Positions 48,568 to 60,751 of a stretch of 64,000 bases of DNA are shown piece by piece. The first letter of the stretch is position 1, and every line of letters starts with the position of its first letter. The position numbers and the translations under genes are program-made. The stretch spans positions 186,001 through 250,000 of the forward strand of contig WIXG01000010.1 of NCBI GenBank assembly GCA_009869945.1, in the 5' to 3' direction. Source of the stretch: Mesaphorura yosii. Its lineage: Eukaryota > Arthropoda > Collembola > Poduromorpha > Tullbergiidae. Under the pieces are notes generated by a model. The model saw only the letters and a program-made list of their open reading frames with translations, made no database searches and had not been told where the DNA came from.

Positions 48568-51500
48568 TCATGGTGAGTGCGAGCGCCTTTTACAAATGAG
48601 AAATCTTAAAATTTTGACGTAGAAGGGTCTCTGCCTCCTTCTTTCCGTGGCTTGCGCCACAATTCGTCTCCGGGAGAGCTCAATGGAATCGACCGATGGC
48701 GAAAGAGATCTCCCCACCCGACGAGGGAGCACAAGTTGAGTTGTTCGGCTTCCATCTCCTTGTAAGACTTCACTCCAAATTCGATGCAGGCTGATCGTTT
48801 GGGGCTCGTCATCATTGTTGTTTGCATCGGGCTGTACGTGTAGTTCCAGGCAGCTCGTTTGCTTCTGAACAAGAGGAGATTCAGACACTGGTCTAGGTGA
48901 AATTGGACGCGACGGTGAAGAATCTGGAAGAGGATGCTGATGTTGGACTACATTGGCGTTACTGCCTGTTGTGAGTCTCGTGATCGCGGCGTTTTGAGAA
49001 ATTCCTGAAATTCGCCGTCTTCTGACAACTCTGCCCCTTCGCCAAAAATGAGCCCGCCGAATTATGTTGAATGGATGCTTGAACGTGGCCTTTTTCCTCT
49101 TCTTTCTCCACCGTGGCTCAGAGTCAGACGAGTCCGAGCTGGAAGAGCTCGTTGAAGTGCTCGAGGTCGATTCTTCAGGACAAGGAGCAAAAACTGAAAA
49201 GGTGGAGTCAGGTGTGAATCCAGCCGTTTCCCTTCGAGCGATGTATTGGGACAAGATAAAACTAAGTCGATGGGCGTATTTTGGCATCCAGGCTGGTTGT
49301 GACATGAGTGCCATTCTTCGCCCTTTCAGTCCGAACTCTGAAACAGTGTAGCGATGGCCGTTTGGCGGGCGAGGTCGAAGGGTGAACGAGTTGTCTGCTG
49401 CTGCTGCACTGGCAGCGGCAGCAGCATCGAAATAGGCACTCGTATTTGCGTTCTCGGCCGTGGGCTGATCCTCAGTTTCAGTGCTTTCATTTTCGGACGA
49501 GCTGGTTGAAGTTGATGATTCGGGTTCCGTGGCCGAACTTTCGGACGACGTGCCCGACGAAATGTCAGCGTCACCGCCGGCTGTAGACGTAGAGTTATCA
49601 CTGCTGCTGCCCGCGCTGTAATTGCTAACAAAAGCTAAGAGCCTTTGACGTAACAGATTTAGTTGACTCATTTGTGTCATTAAACTTCGTTGAATTGCAG
49701 ATAAAGTTATCGTTGAGGTGGGTGGGGTTGGGGATGCTGTCTCAACGATAAAATTGCCTGGTAGTCCTTCATTTGAAGGGCCTGCCACTGGCACTGCAAC
49801 TTCCACTGAAGACTGCCCCTGTTCCTCGCCCATCCGATGTTCAGTTTCGCTTGAACTTGAAGATGGCCCTTGTATCAATCTTAAACGCTGCATTGCCGAG
49901 TCCAGACGGCTCATAAGTTGGTGCATGTGACGAATTCTGTCTTCCAGCAGCTCATTTGTCGGTTCGAATTCATGTTCATTTTCTGAATTATTCTTTTGGT
50001 TATCAGTGCCTCCATAACTCTGGCGCGTTTCTCTGCCCGATGCGCTGGCTTGAAGCGGTTCAGTTAGAACGTTGAGGAAGATTTGATTGCGAATTTCAGA
50101 AAGCGACTGCAGATCCAGTTGATTGTCGTCGCTTTTGTATCGCATTGCGATGTAACCGACAACTGGAAATTCACTGCTTTCAGCGTCCTCGTTTTCATGA
50201 AGCACTTCAACATCTGTGAGCCAGTCGTTTTCAGGGTCAACTTCGCGTTGGCCAGCAGGTAGAATTAGTTCAAGTTCTGGAAACTTCCCTGCGTTTTGAT
50301 TCACAAGCGTCCCACATTCGTCGATACCAGCGTTATCCAACGTGGTGGTTTCATTTCCAAACCCTGTGGCCAAAGCCGAAGAAATCTCTTGACAATTTTG
50401 CACATTCTTCATGTGCATCGTGTCGTGGCCATAAAAGGTGAGTAGATCGCCATAATGATAAACCAACTCTGGAAGTCTCATTTGATACCGACGTGGGCTG
50501 ACTCCGACTCTGCGTGTAATGTTCGGCTCTGGATCAGTTGGAGCAGTTCCATACTCGTACTCGTCAAATGTGGCTTCGGTTCCAATTCCAACCTCTCTGG
50601 TCGCGGCGGATTCAGTCTGAGGTTGGTAGTCTTCATAAGTTGTTGTTGGAGTTTCAGGCATTGAACCAGCAACTGCCTCTATCGACAGCCCTCGTTCGGG
50701 ACTCGCAGTTGCAGCCGCCTCGCCATTTCCGCAATGATCGTGGTCGTGATCGTGCTCAGGTACGTAGTACTGTGGATGTAGTACTGATTCTTCAGCTGGC
50801 TGCTCGTCAGTGTGATGCCGCTCCCTGTCATTGTACCTTTCTTCTACCAGATCAAATTCGTCGTTCTCATCACCAGCGAAAGAAACTTCCAGCAAACTGG
50901 TTGATGGGAAATGGTAAACTATGGCCAACGCGAAATCCGGAATTTCGCCCACGTATGGGTACGAATTTGAATGTTTTGCAGCATTGTTCTCGGCCACAAA
51001 ACCACAGAATTCATCTTCGCTGCTGCTGCTTCGAGCTGCCGCCTGCTGCTGCTCCTCTGCGAAACTTCCCACAAACTGCAAGCTGGATGACTGGCTCAAA
51101 TTCCAAATTGGAAACGCATTTTGTTGTTGGATCCTCAAATCCAGGTCATTGCTCGTAAAAGTGGAGGCCAGATCATGTGATGTCTCGACCTCGGGAGCGT
51201 CGTGAGCCGGAAGTTCGTATTCTGAGATGTAGGCGGAGGAGGTAGTCGAACGATAGAGTTCGCACAGGGTTTCTTCAGATGGATTTCTACTAATACTGGC
51301 TGGATATGCAGTCTGGTACCAAACCGTTGAAGCAAGGCTGATCCCACCTCTGCAACCTGGCCAAGATTGAATGGTGTAAATTTTGGGATCGGTCAAGTCT
51401 TCGGGGTGAGTCAAATAATTTGGCTCATTTGTAGTGGTTGAGTATTGGCCGCCTCCGCCTTCATAGCCAGTTTCGGGTTCGACTTCAGGAGTAAATGTCT

Positions 51501-51811
51501 AGAATCACATTGAAAGAATCCGTTTGGGTCGCATTTCGTAAGAAGCTTCTTTTTTCATGTACCTCAGACAATCGCAATTCGGAGTTGCTGCCGTCATGTT
51601 GATCTTTCAGCGAGGTGTCAGATCCCAAAACAAGTGCTCCAGCCCCAGGTTCAATGATATTCTGATTAGTATCAACAGCATGCAGTAGATCTGAAGCATC
51701 AGAAATGGCGGCTGCGGGAAGCTTTCCGGTTGGAGCATCATCAGTGTAGACATCAGAGTGTGGTCGCATTGACGTAGTGCTTTCGTCGTCGTTTTCCATA
51801 CCGGTAGCCAT
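48568..51811 (-). CDS. Unrecognised 1059-aa acidic/Ser-rich protein
   Basis: Two exons: 51811-51563 (83 aa, ATG start, ends SE with donor GAG/GTACAT) and 51498-48568 (976 aa plus stop), separated by a 64-nt intron ending gattctag; both phases are 0. I do not recognise the family. The first two thirds are Glu/Asp/Ser/Thr-rich with HDHDHDH and Tyr-rich patches. Two short heptad-like helices are visible, RIRHMHQLMSRLDSAMQRL (about 600-630) and SLMTQMSQLNLLRQRLL (about 685-710). The C-terminal fifth is strongly basic (WRKKRKK and RRGRVVRRRR, about 880-915), which could be a nuclear signal or RNA/DNA contact. Long Ser runs (SSSSS, STSTSSSSSDSSDS) indicate disorder. No signal peptide or membrane segment. 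It is head to head with PIH1D1, with 696 bases between start codons. Confidence 0.85.
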
Positions 51812-52507
51812 TATCGATTCATACTAGCGTGCTGAAGCTCCCTGCTTGAATTTTGACAAGATGGTGAGATAGACAATGTGCAAAGTCTAGAATTTTGTGT
51901 AAAACGTCGTGGACAGGTGCAAGACCCAATTTTGGGCTGCTGCTGTGAACTCGTGCCCAGCAGAAGACAAATGACGAGTGACTTCATTTGATGGTGGCGA
52001 GTTTGGAGGGCCCGGCCTGTGCTGATGCAGTGCCTGAAATTCCCCTTAGTAACTACTACTAGTGGACATGAAGATGATCACGAAGATCCTGACATGGGAC
52101 GGGGGATACACGTCTCCAAGGCGGCGGTGCCGAGGAGCTCGATCCAAGAACCCATCTAGAAATGATTCATCTCCTGGTCGAATGTGTGGGAATTTGAGAC
52201 ATGCGTATTTTTTCATAGCAGGCCGTGGTTTGTGGTTCTTTCAGTTCAGATTCGCAGAGGACGAGAATTCGAATGAGCTCCTGGCAAAATCAACAAAAGA
52301 AATACGCACAGGTCATTTGTTAAACTCGGGAATTTTCGATAAACTCCATTAGTCTCTCATCGTACTGTCACAGTCTGTCCTTCTGATTCTCCACCAGTGA
52401 TAAATTTTGACTGATTTGCTACCTATTCATAATTTCGCTTATGCATAAGATTCTTAATCGAGTAATTTTTGCGCGTGGTGATCTGATCTGACCATAAAAG
52501 CGTACAA
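51812..52507. promoter_or_regulatory. Divergent promoter region (1059-aa gene / PIH1D1)
   Basis: The 696 bases between two divergent start codons must contain both promoters. No TATA box or initiator stands out. The open frame at 52062-52352 on the plus strand shows no family features and is not called. Confidence 0.5.
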
Positions 52508-53888
52508 ATGGACAACTTCCTCGACGTCGACGAATCCAAGTTTCATAGCAAGTTTCTCATTAATGGGCTCTCGCTGGACGCTGCTGGTAGCGGAGGTGGT
52601 GAAGAAGAAAGTGAGGTAGGCGCCCGACTGGGAGAATATTTAATACTAGAAATTACATTTAACATTTGTTCGCAGGGTCTCGGGTGGCTCAAACCACGAA
52701 GTCAGGCAGACACAATTCCAATCATCACGCCAAGTCAAAAGAAGGAAGCTTCACAATGCAAATTTATCATCCCAAAGCCTGGTAGGGAAGAATTCGAGAA
52801 GGAATCCTACACAAATCCCTGTTTGAAACTGTTCGAACTTCATTTTAATCTTCATTTTCAGGAAGTTGTGTAAAAACGAAAGATACAAGTACTGGCAAGA
52901 AGTTCTTTATTAACTTCTGCCACTCTGATGATGTCCCAGAGCCACAGCTTTACTACTCGGACGAAGAATTACGACAGATACTAACTTCGGGCTCAGATAA
53001 TGAAATTGACGACATCAGAATTCCAATCAGTATTGGAGAGAAGAGTGTCGTAACAGATTCAGGTACCTTGGACTCGATTTGAGTACTGATATCATTTCCA
53101 TCTATTAATTTCTTTCTAAGTGGATTTTATTTATCTCAGGCGGTTCAGCTGGTTTCGCCGTCGATGTAATTATGAATGCTTCATTTTACACTCGCAAATT
53201 CCTTACCTCGGATATTCATCGAGAGTTTTTCATCGTAGTTGCAATTGAGGGTGTTGAGGCCAAGCATAAAGTTACACTCGATCGTGATTATAAAGTTCTG
53301 CGGAACAAGAAGGTGATGGGAAAGCTACAACCACAGTTTGTCAGATCAAAGGCTGGGATACTTGAAGTTCATGAGAGAGGTGATTCGACGAAGGCGGCGG
53401 CAGGCAGTGGTGCTAGTCCATTCCCGAAGAAACTACCATCCACTACGAGCAACTCTGTATTACTTGGTGATAGTACTGCAATGGCAATGGAGGTCGACGA
53501 GACCGATGAGAAGCCCTTGCTCGAGCCAGTGACAACAAAACGACTTGTGCAAGAAGTGATCGCAACGAAGGATTCTCACCTCAACTGTGTCGTCACACAG
53601 CATTCTGAGGAACTGGCCACGGCTGTCGTCAATATCCCAAACCTGGTAAGGTGCACGGTTAATTTAACTGTTTAAACTGCTAAAGGAACACTTTATATCA
53701 TTTTCTTGCAGCGCAACCCAAAGAAACTCTCCTTCACAATTGGAGCTGACAGACTCATAGTCGAAAGTCCAGTTGGTTCGCTTGATATCTTCTTACCGTT
53801 GGACTTTCATCAGGAAAAGTGTCGTGCTGAATATGATCCTGCCACAGGAATTCTCTCTCTTCATTTACCACTTGTAGTTAAGCCGTAG
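52508..53888 (+). CDS. PIH1D1: PIH1 domain-containing protein 1 (R2TP subunit)
   Basis: Adaptor of the R2TP co-chaperone (RUVBL1/2, RPAP3, HSP90), which helps assemble PIKK kinases, box C/D snoRNPs and RNA polymerases. Exons 52508-52615, 52676-52781, 52862-53062, 53140-53645, 53712-53888: 1098 nt, 365 aa, all GT-AG and in phase. The PIH1-N domain starts at PKPGSCVKTKD...GKKFFINFCHS; the lysines in VKTK and TGKK correspond to those that bind phosphorylated DSDD/E clients in the human protein. RIPISIGE and DVIMNASFYTRKFLTSDIHREF follow. The C-terminal CS-like domain (about 305-365) includes KKLSFTIGADRLIVESP and ends HLPLVVKP. At 365 aa it is longer than the human protein, from memory about 290 aa, mainly because of a Ser/Thr-rich linker of about 80 residues between the two domains. 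Confidence 0.94.
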
Positions 53889-53977
53889 TCAGTCAACCAT
53901 TGAAATTTTAGACGCTGCCCGCGCCGCGCGTGAATTTGTACACTTGTAATTAGAAGTTTCACGATAATACGCACATG

Positions 53978-53983
53978 AATAAA
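53978..53983 (+). terminator. Poly(A) signal for PIH1D1
   Basis: AATAAA 90 bases past the PIH1D1 stop. Confidence 0.65.
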
Positions 53984-54980
53984 TCATATCATGTGAATTA
54001 TCTCTAATTTACGCTGGTATTGTTCTTCGTACTTTTATTAACACAGGACATGGGAGAGTAAAGAGCACAGAAGTGATATTTTAAAAATACTTCCTTGTAC
54101 CGATTGTTTAGAAACAAAAATAGTAGTCCAAGAACACAGTTCCAAGTTCCAAGATTGCTAAAAGTAAATTCCTCTCAGAATTTCCTAGTTGGATTGGACA
54201 AGAATGAGTAATCTCATCAGGTCGCACAATTGAAAATCATAATACTATCTAACTTGACGGTATTCCCTCAAATGAAAAGACCGAGCACACATTTTTCAGT
54301 TTAGTTAAATTTTAAAGCATTTGCAAAGGTACACGGTTGAGATTCCAAAATGACAATTTGTGGTAACTTCATAAACTGTTTTTAGGCAATAACCGGATGC
54401 TCTGCGTCGGTTAGAGTTATTAGAAAAGTGCCCAGCGCTGGAGAGACTAAGTTGCTGAGCATTTTATAAAGTGTAAACCACCAGGGTTCTCGCTATCGAA
54501 ACGAAATACGAAACGTGACGTGTTAGAAACGTGGATTTAAAGAAAGTTCGATTTGTAAAAAGGAAACCAGCTCCTCTCTTAACAATGATTCTTAAGCTCC
54601 CTATAAACAAAATAGAACCAAGACTATATTGATCAACAATACATTCTTGGAACGTTCAGCGTTCACAAGGTTAAAACTTAGCTTGAAACACGTATAGTTA
54701 GGCGTGACAGATACTAGTTCATTTTTGATTCGTACGTGAAAGTGTAGACAACATTGCCACACGCCTACTTCTACGTTTCAAAGTGTGATACATTCTAATC
54801 ACGTGAATACGCCTAATCACAACATTAACATTGAGAATATTAAAAGACAAACATGATAAAGGAATCACCAAATGAATATAATTTCTACGTCTCTAAAGTT
54901 AAGGAAATGACAAGACAAAAAGGGAAATACTCACAACACTTTTAGACCACAAGCCAACTTGGTCAACGCACAACAATAAA
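53984..54980. other. 3' region between PIH1D1 and the next minus-strand gene
   Basis: No coding content. Probably the 3' UTR of the minus-strand gene ending at 54981. The clearest minus-strand AATAAA is at 54034-54039, only about 50 bases from the PIH1D1 signal, so the two transcripts may nearly meet. Confidence 0.4.
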
Positions 54981-56996
54981 TTAAGAGCCAAAATGTCCCC
55001 CAGGTCCTGACTGCCCGGATGACGGTCCAAATAATGAGTATTCTCCAGGAAGTGGATGATGGCTTGACGAAACAGTCCCACTTCCAAATGAATGTGGGCC
55101 CAGTTGGCTTGGGTTCGTTGGAGCGACAGGCTGATCAACGCCCTCAAGTGGCACTCGTAGAGTCTGTTGATCTGCCGCCTCTTGAATATCTTCCATCCTT
55201 AGAAATGAGTCTGACTCGGTCCCACACGTTGTAAGCACAACTCCTGTTTGGCATGAGCACGAACATTGAAGTTACAGCTTTAATCTCGTAAGTTAATAAA
55301 CACAATACAAGAAAATCACCTGGCATGGTCTCAGATGGTGGCCACAGTGCGGTTGATTGTTCAGTTATAAACTCTTCCGATTCTTCAATGCAAATGGCTG
55401 CCGGAGATGGTGGCTTCAGAGACAGTAAATTTATTGCGTCCAGTAAGCCGTAGTCGTAGCCTTCACCCGCGGCGTCCGTCCTCCGGCTTGAATCTATTAC
55501 ATACTCTAATACTAGGTAAAGTATTTAAAAATTAACTAAGAGAGGCAAAACAAATCATATTCAGCGGAGTCAAAAAAGGTAAAAACAAAATATCCCACCT
55601 CCTGAGCTAGTCCCCTGATTGTGGCAGGCTGCAGGTACTGACCATCTTCGATTAAACCCAATCGGATTGAATCCGATGTTGCTTCCACTTCCACTGCTCC
55701 CACCAGACCCACCACTTGAATAGGCAGAAATGTTGCCACTTGTGCTTTGTCCAGTTACTACGCTTCCAGGATTGCTACTATAATTATGAGTATGAGCTGA
55801 CCACCTACGGAACAAGTACGGATATATCGATGAGCCTTCCCCACTAGGGAGATACATAGGAGATGGTGGCTGGGATTGGGATGGCGTGAATTGTACGGAA
55901 GGGCTGTAAAATAACAAAAAAAAGCCCAAAATGAACGCCTTTAGAAAATCGTGAAAATCAGTCTTTGCCATGTTCAGCTCACCTTGACCTTCTTGTCCTT
56001 GAATGCCCAAAATGACTGTGATGAGAGCCCGGGGAAGGTGAAGTGCTCCGGGAAGATAACGCTGATAAACCGGAAATACTGCTTCGAGGTAAACTAAAGC
56101 TACTCATACAGCTCTCCGTGCTTTCTCTCCTGTCTCCGGAAGAGCCGGAACTAAAAGAAGCTCCAGTTGGTGAACGAGCAAGATGAGTATCAGGAGGGCT
56201 TCTGGAAAAATATCCGCCGCCGCTATGACTGTGTCCTGACCCTCCTTGAGATGATGTGCATTGAATGTACAAAGAGCAAAATCTCCATTGAATTTGAAAG
56301 AACGCTGAGAAGCACGACCGGAACACCTTCAAATCGACAAGAGAAATGAAAGTTTAACTCCAAATTCGAGTTGGCACGAGATTCAATTCCAAGAATTTAC
56401 CTCATATGTGCCCGTGGAGTGAAAGGAAGTGGGATCACTCATGCAATTTTCAACTGTGCTTTGTAGCAAAGGTAGGAGCTCGGAGATCAGTGCATTCGCA
56501 TCCGCAGTGGCAATTTTGTGCGCTAACTCCCACGTTGCTACTGACTGCGTCAATACATCACTGTCCAGGTGATGCTGTGCTTGAGCCTGTGCTGACGTCC
56601 CTGACGCCACGCCACCGCTGATTACGACTGGTCCCGGGGACAGCAAACGTTCGAAGTTTTTCGCTAATCTCACACCACTTTCACACAACACTTCTAAACT
56701 CTGAAAATCAAAAGCGAAAGGCAAATGTAGATGACTCAACTAAAGAACTCACCCAACACCAAAACGACTGGATGTCCGACGTACCTTAATATAGGAAGAT
56801 AGATTTCTTATCATCTCATGTAGATTTTGGAGCGCCATGGCTCCAAGTGTTTGTGGTCCCTTGTTGGCTGCCAAGTTTGCCTCCTTTGGCGTCGAAATTT
56901 TGATATTTGCAGGAGTGCTCAGATCAGATGAATGTTGTAATGCATTCACATTCGGGACTCTCCATTTCTTGGCTACATTTCCTTCGTTGAGAGGAG
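54981..56996 (-). CDS. Unrecognised multi-exon protein, helical N-terminus, Ser-rich, RRWS motifs (5' end unresolved)
   Basis: Exons read with consistent phases: up to about 56996-56785 (first coding part uncertain), 56700-56401, about 56244-55983, 55903-55599, 55493-55320, 55243-54981 (stop). The family is not recognised. The first two exons encode amphipathic helices (LQNLHEMIRNLSSYIK, SLEVLCESGVRLAKNFERLL, WELAHKIATADANALISEL), possibly a BAR-like or other helical bundle; that is only an inference. The rest is Ser/Pro/Gly-rich with two basic sites, FRRWSAHTH and FNRRWSVPAACH, of the kind phosphorylated by basophilic kinases and bound by 14-3-3. It ends in an acidic segment and a Gly/Ser tail. 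The join between exons ending 56401 (phase 0) and beginning 56244 (phase 1) does not fit; a small exon or another donor is missing. An in-frame ATG in good context (gccATGg, 56836-56838) is a possible start. Confidence 0.72.
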
Positions 56997-57002
56997 CTGA
57001 GG

Positions 57003-60000
57003 GGACCTTGTCCGAAGTTCAAAACTTGGCTACCTAAAGTACAAGAAAAAAATCATACAATTGGCGAGACAGTCGATGAGCAACTTTCATCGCGCCAACT
57101 GGAATCCTGGAACTAATACTTAACAAGGAGCAGTCTTCTCATTCTTTCCTCCAGAAGCCAACGAAAACGGTAGCTTCTTTTGCCCGTTCCATGGCGAACG
57201 GAAATTAAAACTTAAGGTTATGTTAGCGTTCAAAGTACAATTTCTGGTAGAATGGTAATGCTGGGAATAAAAGGATAAAAATCTCCTCAAAGGAGGAAAA
57301 CATTCACCTGCTCTTATTATGATTTAATGATATTACGTAAAAGACTCTATAAATAATAGGAGTAAGATGAAATGTCAAGTTCAAATTACGTCATTGCGGA
57401 GTACACAAAGGAAAGGCGAAAAGTTTTTGAAAACAATTGACGCGTGTGTGATCCGGAAACATTGTCAGAGCTAATAGGATGAATCAACGACAAAATTAAA
57501 AAGTTTTGTGTTGTGCTCACAGTTGGCTGCTGTTCCAATGTCGTCGTTCGCATTCAATTCACATCAGAGATGATTACGACTGTCTGTGTCTATTATTATT
57601 GCATTAGCTGTTTACGTACGAACTTTTCCCTTGGCACACGCGTGTCGTACGCGACGATGCTATTTATTCCCAGCCTAACGCCTGAGCAAGCGCCTACTAG
57701 ACAGCAGTGTACGTTTAAAATGTCAAAGTTGAGCATCTCAGCTACCTGCGCTTTTAAACAGGCATAGGCAGCACACTTCTAGCTCGTAACCCACGACGAA
57801 CGGACGTAACCAACACATGTTCGTAGGAACTCAGAGCCACGAGCCACCTTCGTCTTCGTCTGCGTATGTCCTCACATCTTTCCTATTGTCATAGTTCGCG
57901 CCTGCTGCGAGGAATGCACGGCACGAGTAAGACGTACGAAGGCTATTTGTGCACCTGACCTATTATCCGTAGTCCGTCAGTGCCGCGCGCGTGCGAAGGA
58001 AAGCCAACCAGGAAAATTCTTCCATAATTCCTCGAATTGTTTGCTCTATTTTTTGCCTGTGTTCATCAATGATTTATAAAGATATGTTATGATGTACCAC
58101 ACCCACAATCGAGACAAACATACGAATAGCGAATGGTGAGCCAACGAGATGCCTGATGATGATTGAGTCTCGATATTTGTTGACTACGACTACTCGCAAG
58201 TTGCCATGTGCTGACTGATCTCATTAGCAATTCTGACGCAATTTCGCCAGCTCTCTACTGAAAGTTTTAAATTTTAATCCTGCTTGCTGTCTTTACTTTT
58301 ACGACTCTTCGGACTGAACTTCAACTCTCGACTATCTAAACAGAATGACGAAGCGAAACATTATTCCGAATTCTGGACTCGTGTCAGCGTTCGTAAACAA
58401 CGTAACTTTAAATTATCAAGTTCAAGCTTGCTATGTTTTGGAACTTCAGAAATTCTGAATTACCGTATTCCTTTCGAATGCTGAATGTTCATCCCAACTT
58501 GGCCAACTCCAACCCACACGTCTCGCCAACGAACGCGTACGATTCACGAAACATAGATTAAAATTGGACTTAGCAGGTCAGAATGGTACTTTCAGCCAGA
58601 CTAAAATGCCAAATCGTTCACTGTCAAAATAGCGACGACTGTCACTTACACAACGTATCAACTCATAACATGACTCGCCAACGTGGAACTGACGCCTGAG
58701 AGCAGCAGCAGTAAAGTGTAAACAGTACATGCTTTCCGTCCTGACTAGAGTATTCACTATTCTCATCTTTGGAAATTCCGACGGTCTGATTATTACAGTT
58801 ACGGCCCTCCCCGTGTACTGTACGGGTATTGTACTGTAGTGTAAATGCAATGCAACAAGAGCCCTAACATTATTCGTTATTACATAGCGTAATAAATTGA
58901 ATTCTTGGCATTGACACTATACTACTGCAATAAGTTCCTAGTGTAGTGTAAACTTTCACACCTTACCAGAACTTTCCCCGTGAGTTCCCTGATAACACAC
59001 ATGATCACAGCCAAAAATTCCCTGCGCCTGGATGACGCTTGTAATGTGCAGCTGGAACGGAACTAGAAGAACTGCGCCCCGTGCCGTCTCCTTCCTCTCT
59101 CGATGCTCACTTGTTCACAATCTGAAGTTCCTGTTTAAAGTGTTACACAATATTAATACTCTCCTCAACACTTATGACTGCTGTGTCCCTGAGTCCGAGT
59201 CCTGGCAGCCTGGCTCTTGAGAGCTCCTACCTAGACTAATGCGAAAAATTCGGATCCCAGACTCGAAATGCACAAGGTTAACTGCAAATGCGTACATTTC
59301 AGTACTGCTCGGTGCAAATAAACTAACATCAGATGCAGGCTTTGAAGTGCCCGAGCGAGCAAACTTGGAACATGTTGGTACTGCTAATAAATTTTTACTT
59401 TACTCTTATCTTTTCACTTTCTGTTATGCTATTTCAACAGACGAACGTACCTATCAAGTCTTGAGTTCGCAATAGAACAGTCAAAAGAGTTGCTATGATG
59501 GGAAAACGTGAACTCGCCCGTTCGTTTCTGTCCTAGTTTTCTAGAAAGAAGACTCACGGGTTATGGCAGAAGAAACCAAAACATCGTCCAAAAGACTCTA
59601 ACGCCAAAGTGAGATTTGCCAGAGCCCGATCACGGGAAAGGGAAACAGAACTTCGACTTTATGTGCACCTTGGCTCTGACTCTCATCTCAACATGTGCTT
59701 GCCTGTTGTTACTGTTCCGAACCCGTGTCGGGTTGTTTCCGGAAAATGTACGATCTTTGTAGTATTTGCGTCATTTGTAGTAGAAAGTACAATAACAAAG
59801 ATAAATGCACGGAGTTACTTAAACAAACAGACGGGAAAACTGTCAGAGATGGTACTAGTCACTTGGGTCGAACTTATCAGCCCAGTCATCAGCAAAAATA
59901 TGAAGATTTAACCACACACGAATGAAGTCCCTAATGCAATGTAATAGAGACAAACACACTCACTGTTAATGGTGTCCTAAGATGTCGTTTCACGGGGTGC

Positions 60001-60751
60001 CTTTCCTATGCCCCGTCCAATGCAACAAATCTTAAGATCGTTAAGGCTGCAATGAGAAAATGAACATGTACGTGCAATTCAATTAGCATTTAGTAAGTTC
60101 AGTTGGAGCCAATGGCCAATAAATTTTAAGACGACTTACTTTTACCGGTGAGCGTGCACTTTTCCCCCTCGAATTGTAATCTCTCTGACGTCCAAGATTC
60201 TAGATTTAACCCCGTTTAACACTGCTCTGCCTAGAATCTAAAATTACTTTGCTTTCGTAAATTGTGTTGTGTTCATCACATGTTGGTTGCAACGTGCATT
60301 GAGTACGAGCTGCTGGCTGTTGGTTCCCGCGAGGTACGATGTACGGTACACCATCATATCATAAGGGAGGAGTATCAGCTACATGTATACGTCGTTCTAT
60401 TGTGTGGGAATCTCAGACGGAGAAAGCAGATACAGAAAGTGAAAGTACCACCCTAACCCATTCTTGACTTTGTGTGTGGGCTCGCACTCATAAGTTCAGC
60501 GAAGATGCAGAGTTTCTGCTGAAGCACAATTGTATAATAGAATAGTACAGCAATCGAAATCAGTTTCTAAAAATATACTACTAGTAATTAGAATTGAGTA
60601 ATAACTCTCGTTTGTACAATAGGAATTTATTAGTACTCATGGTTTGATCAGGCGGATTGTGATTACTGATTACCAGACTATCACGGTTGCGATAGTGGTA
60701 CTTCCCGACATTCTCGAGTTCAGTTCTTGCGCCAGTTAACTTAACTGAAGC
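57003..60751. other. Intergenic region before gamma-SNAP
   Basis: The first few hundred bases must contain the 5' exon(s) and promoter of the minus-strand gene; ATGs at 57193 and about 57092 (minus) are candidates, but neither joins cleanly. The rest shows no gene. Confidence 0.5.

Noticed and set aside
48606-51347. Several open frames of 64-206 aa inside the 1059-aa gene, both strands
   Set aside because: They are shadows of the long coding exon in other frames.
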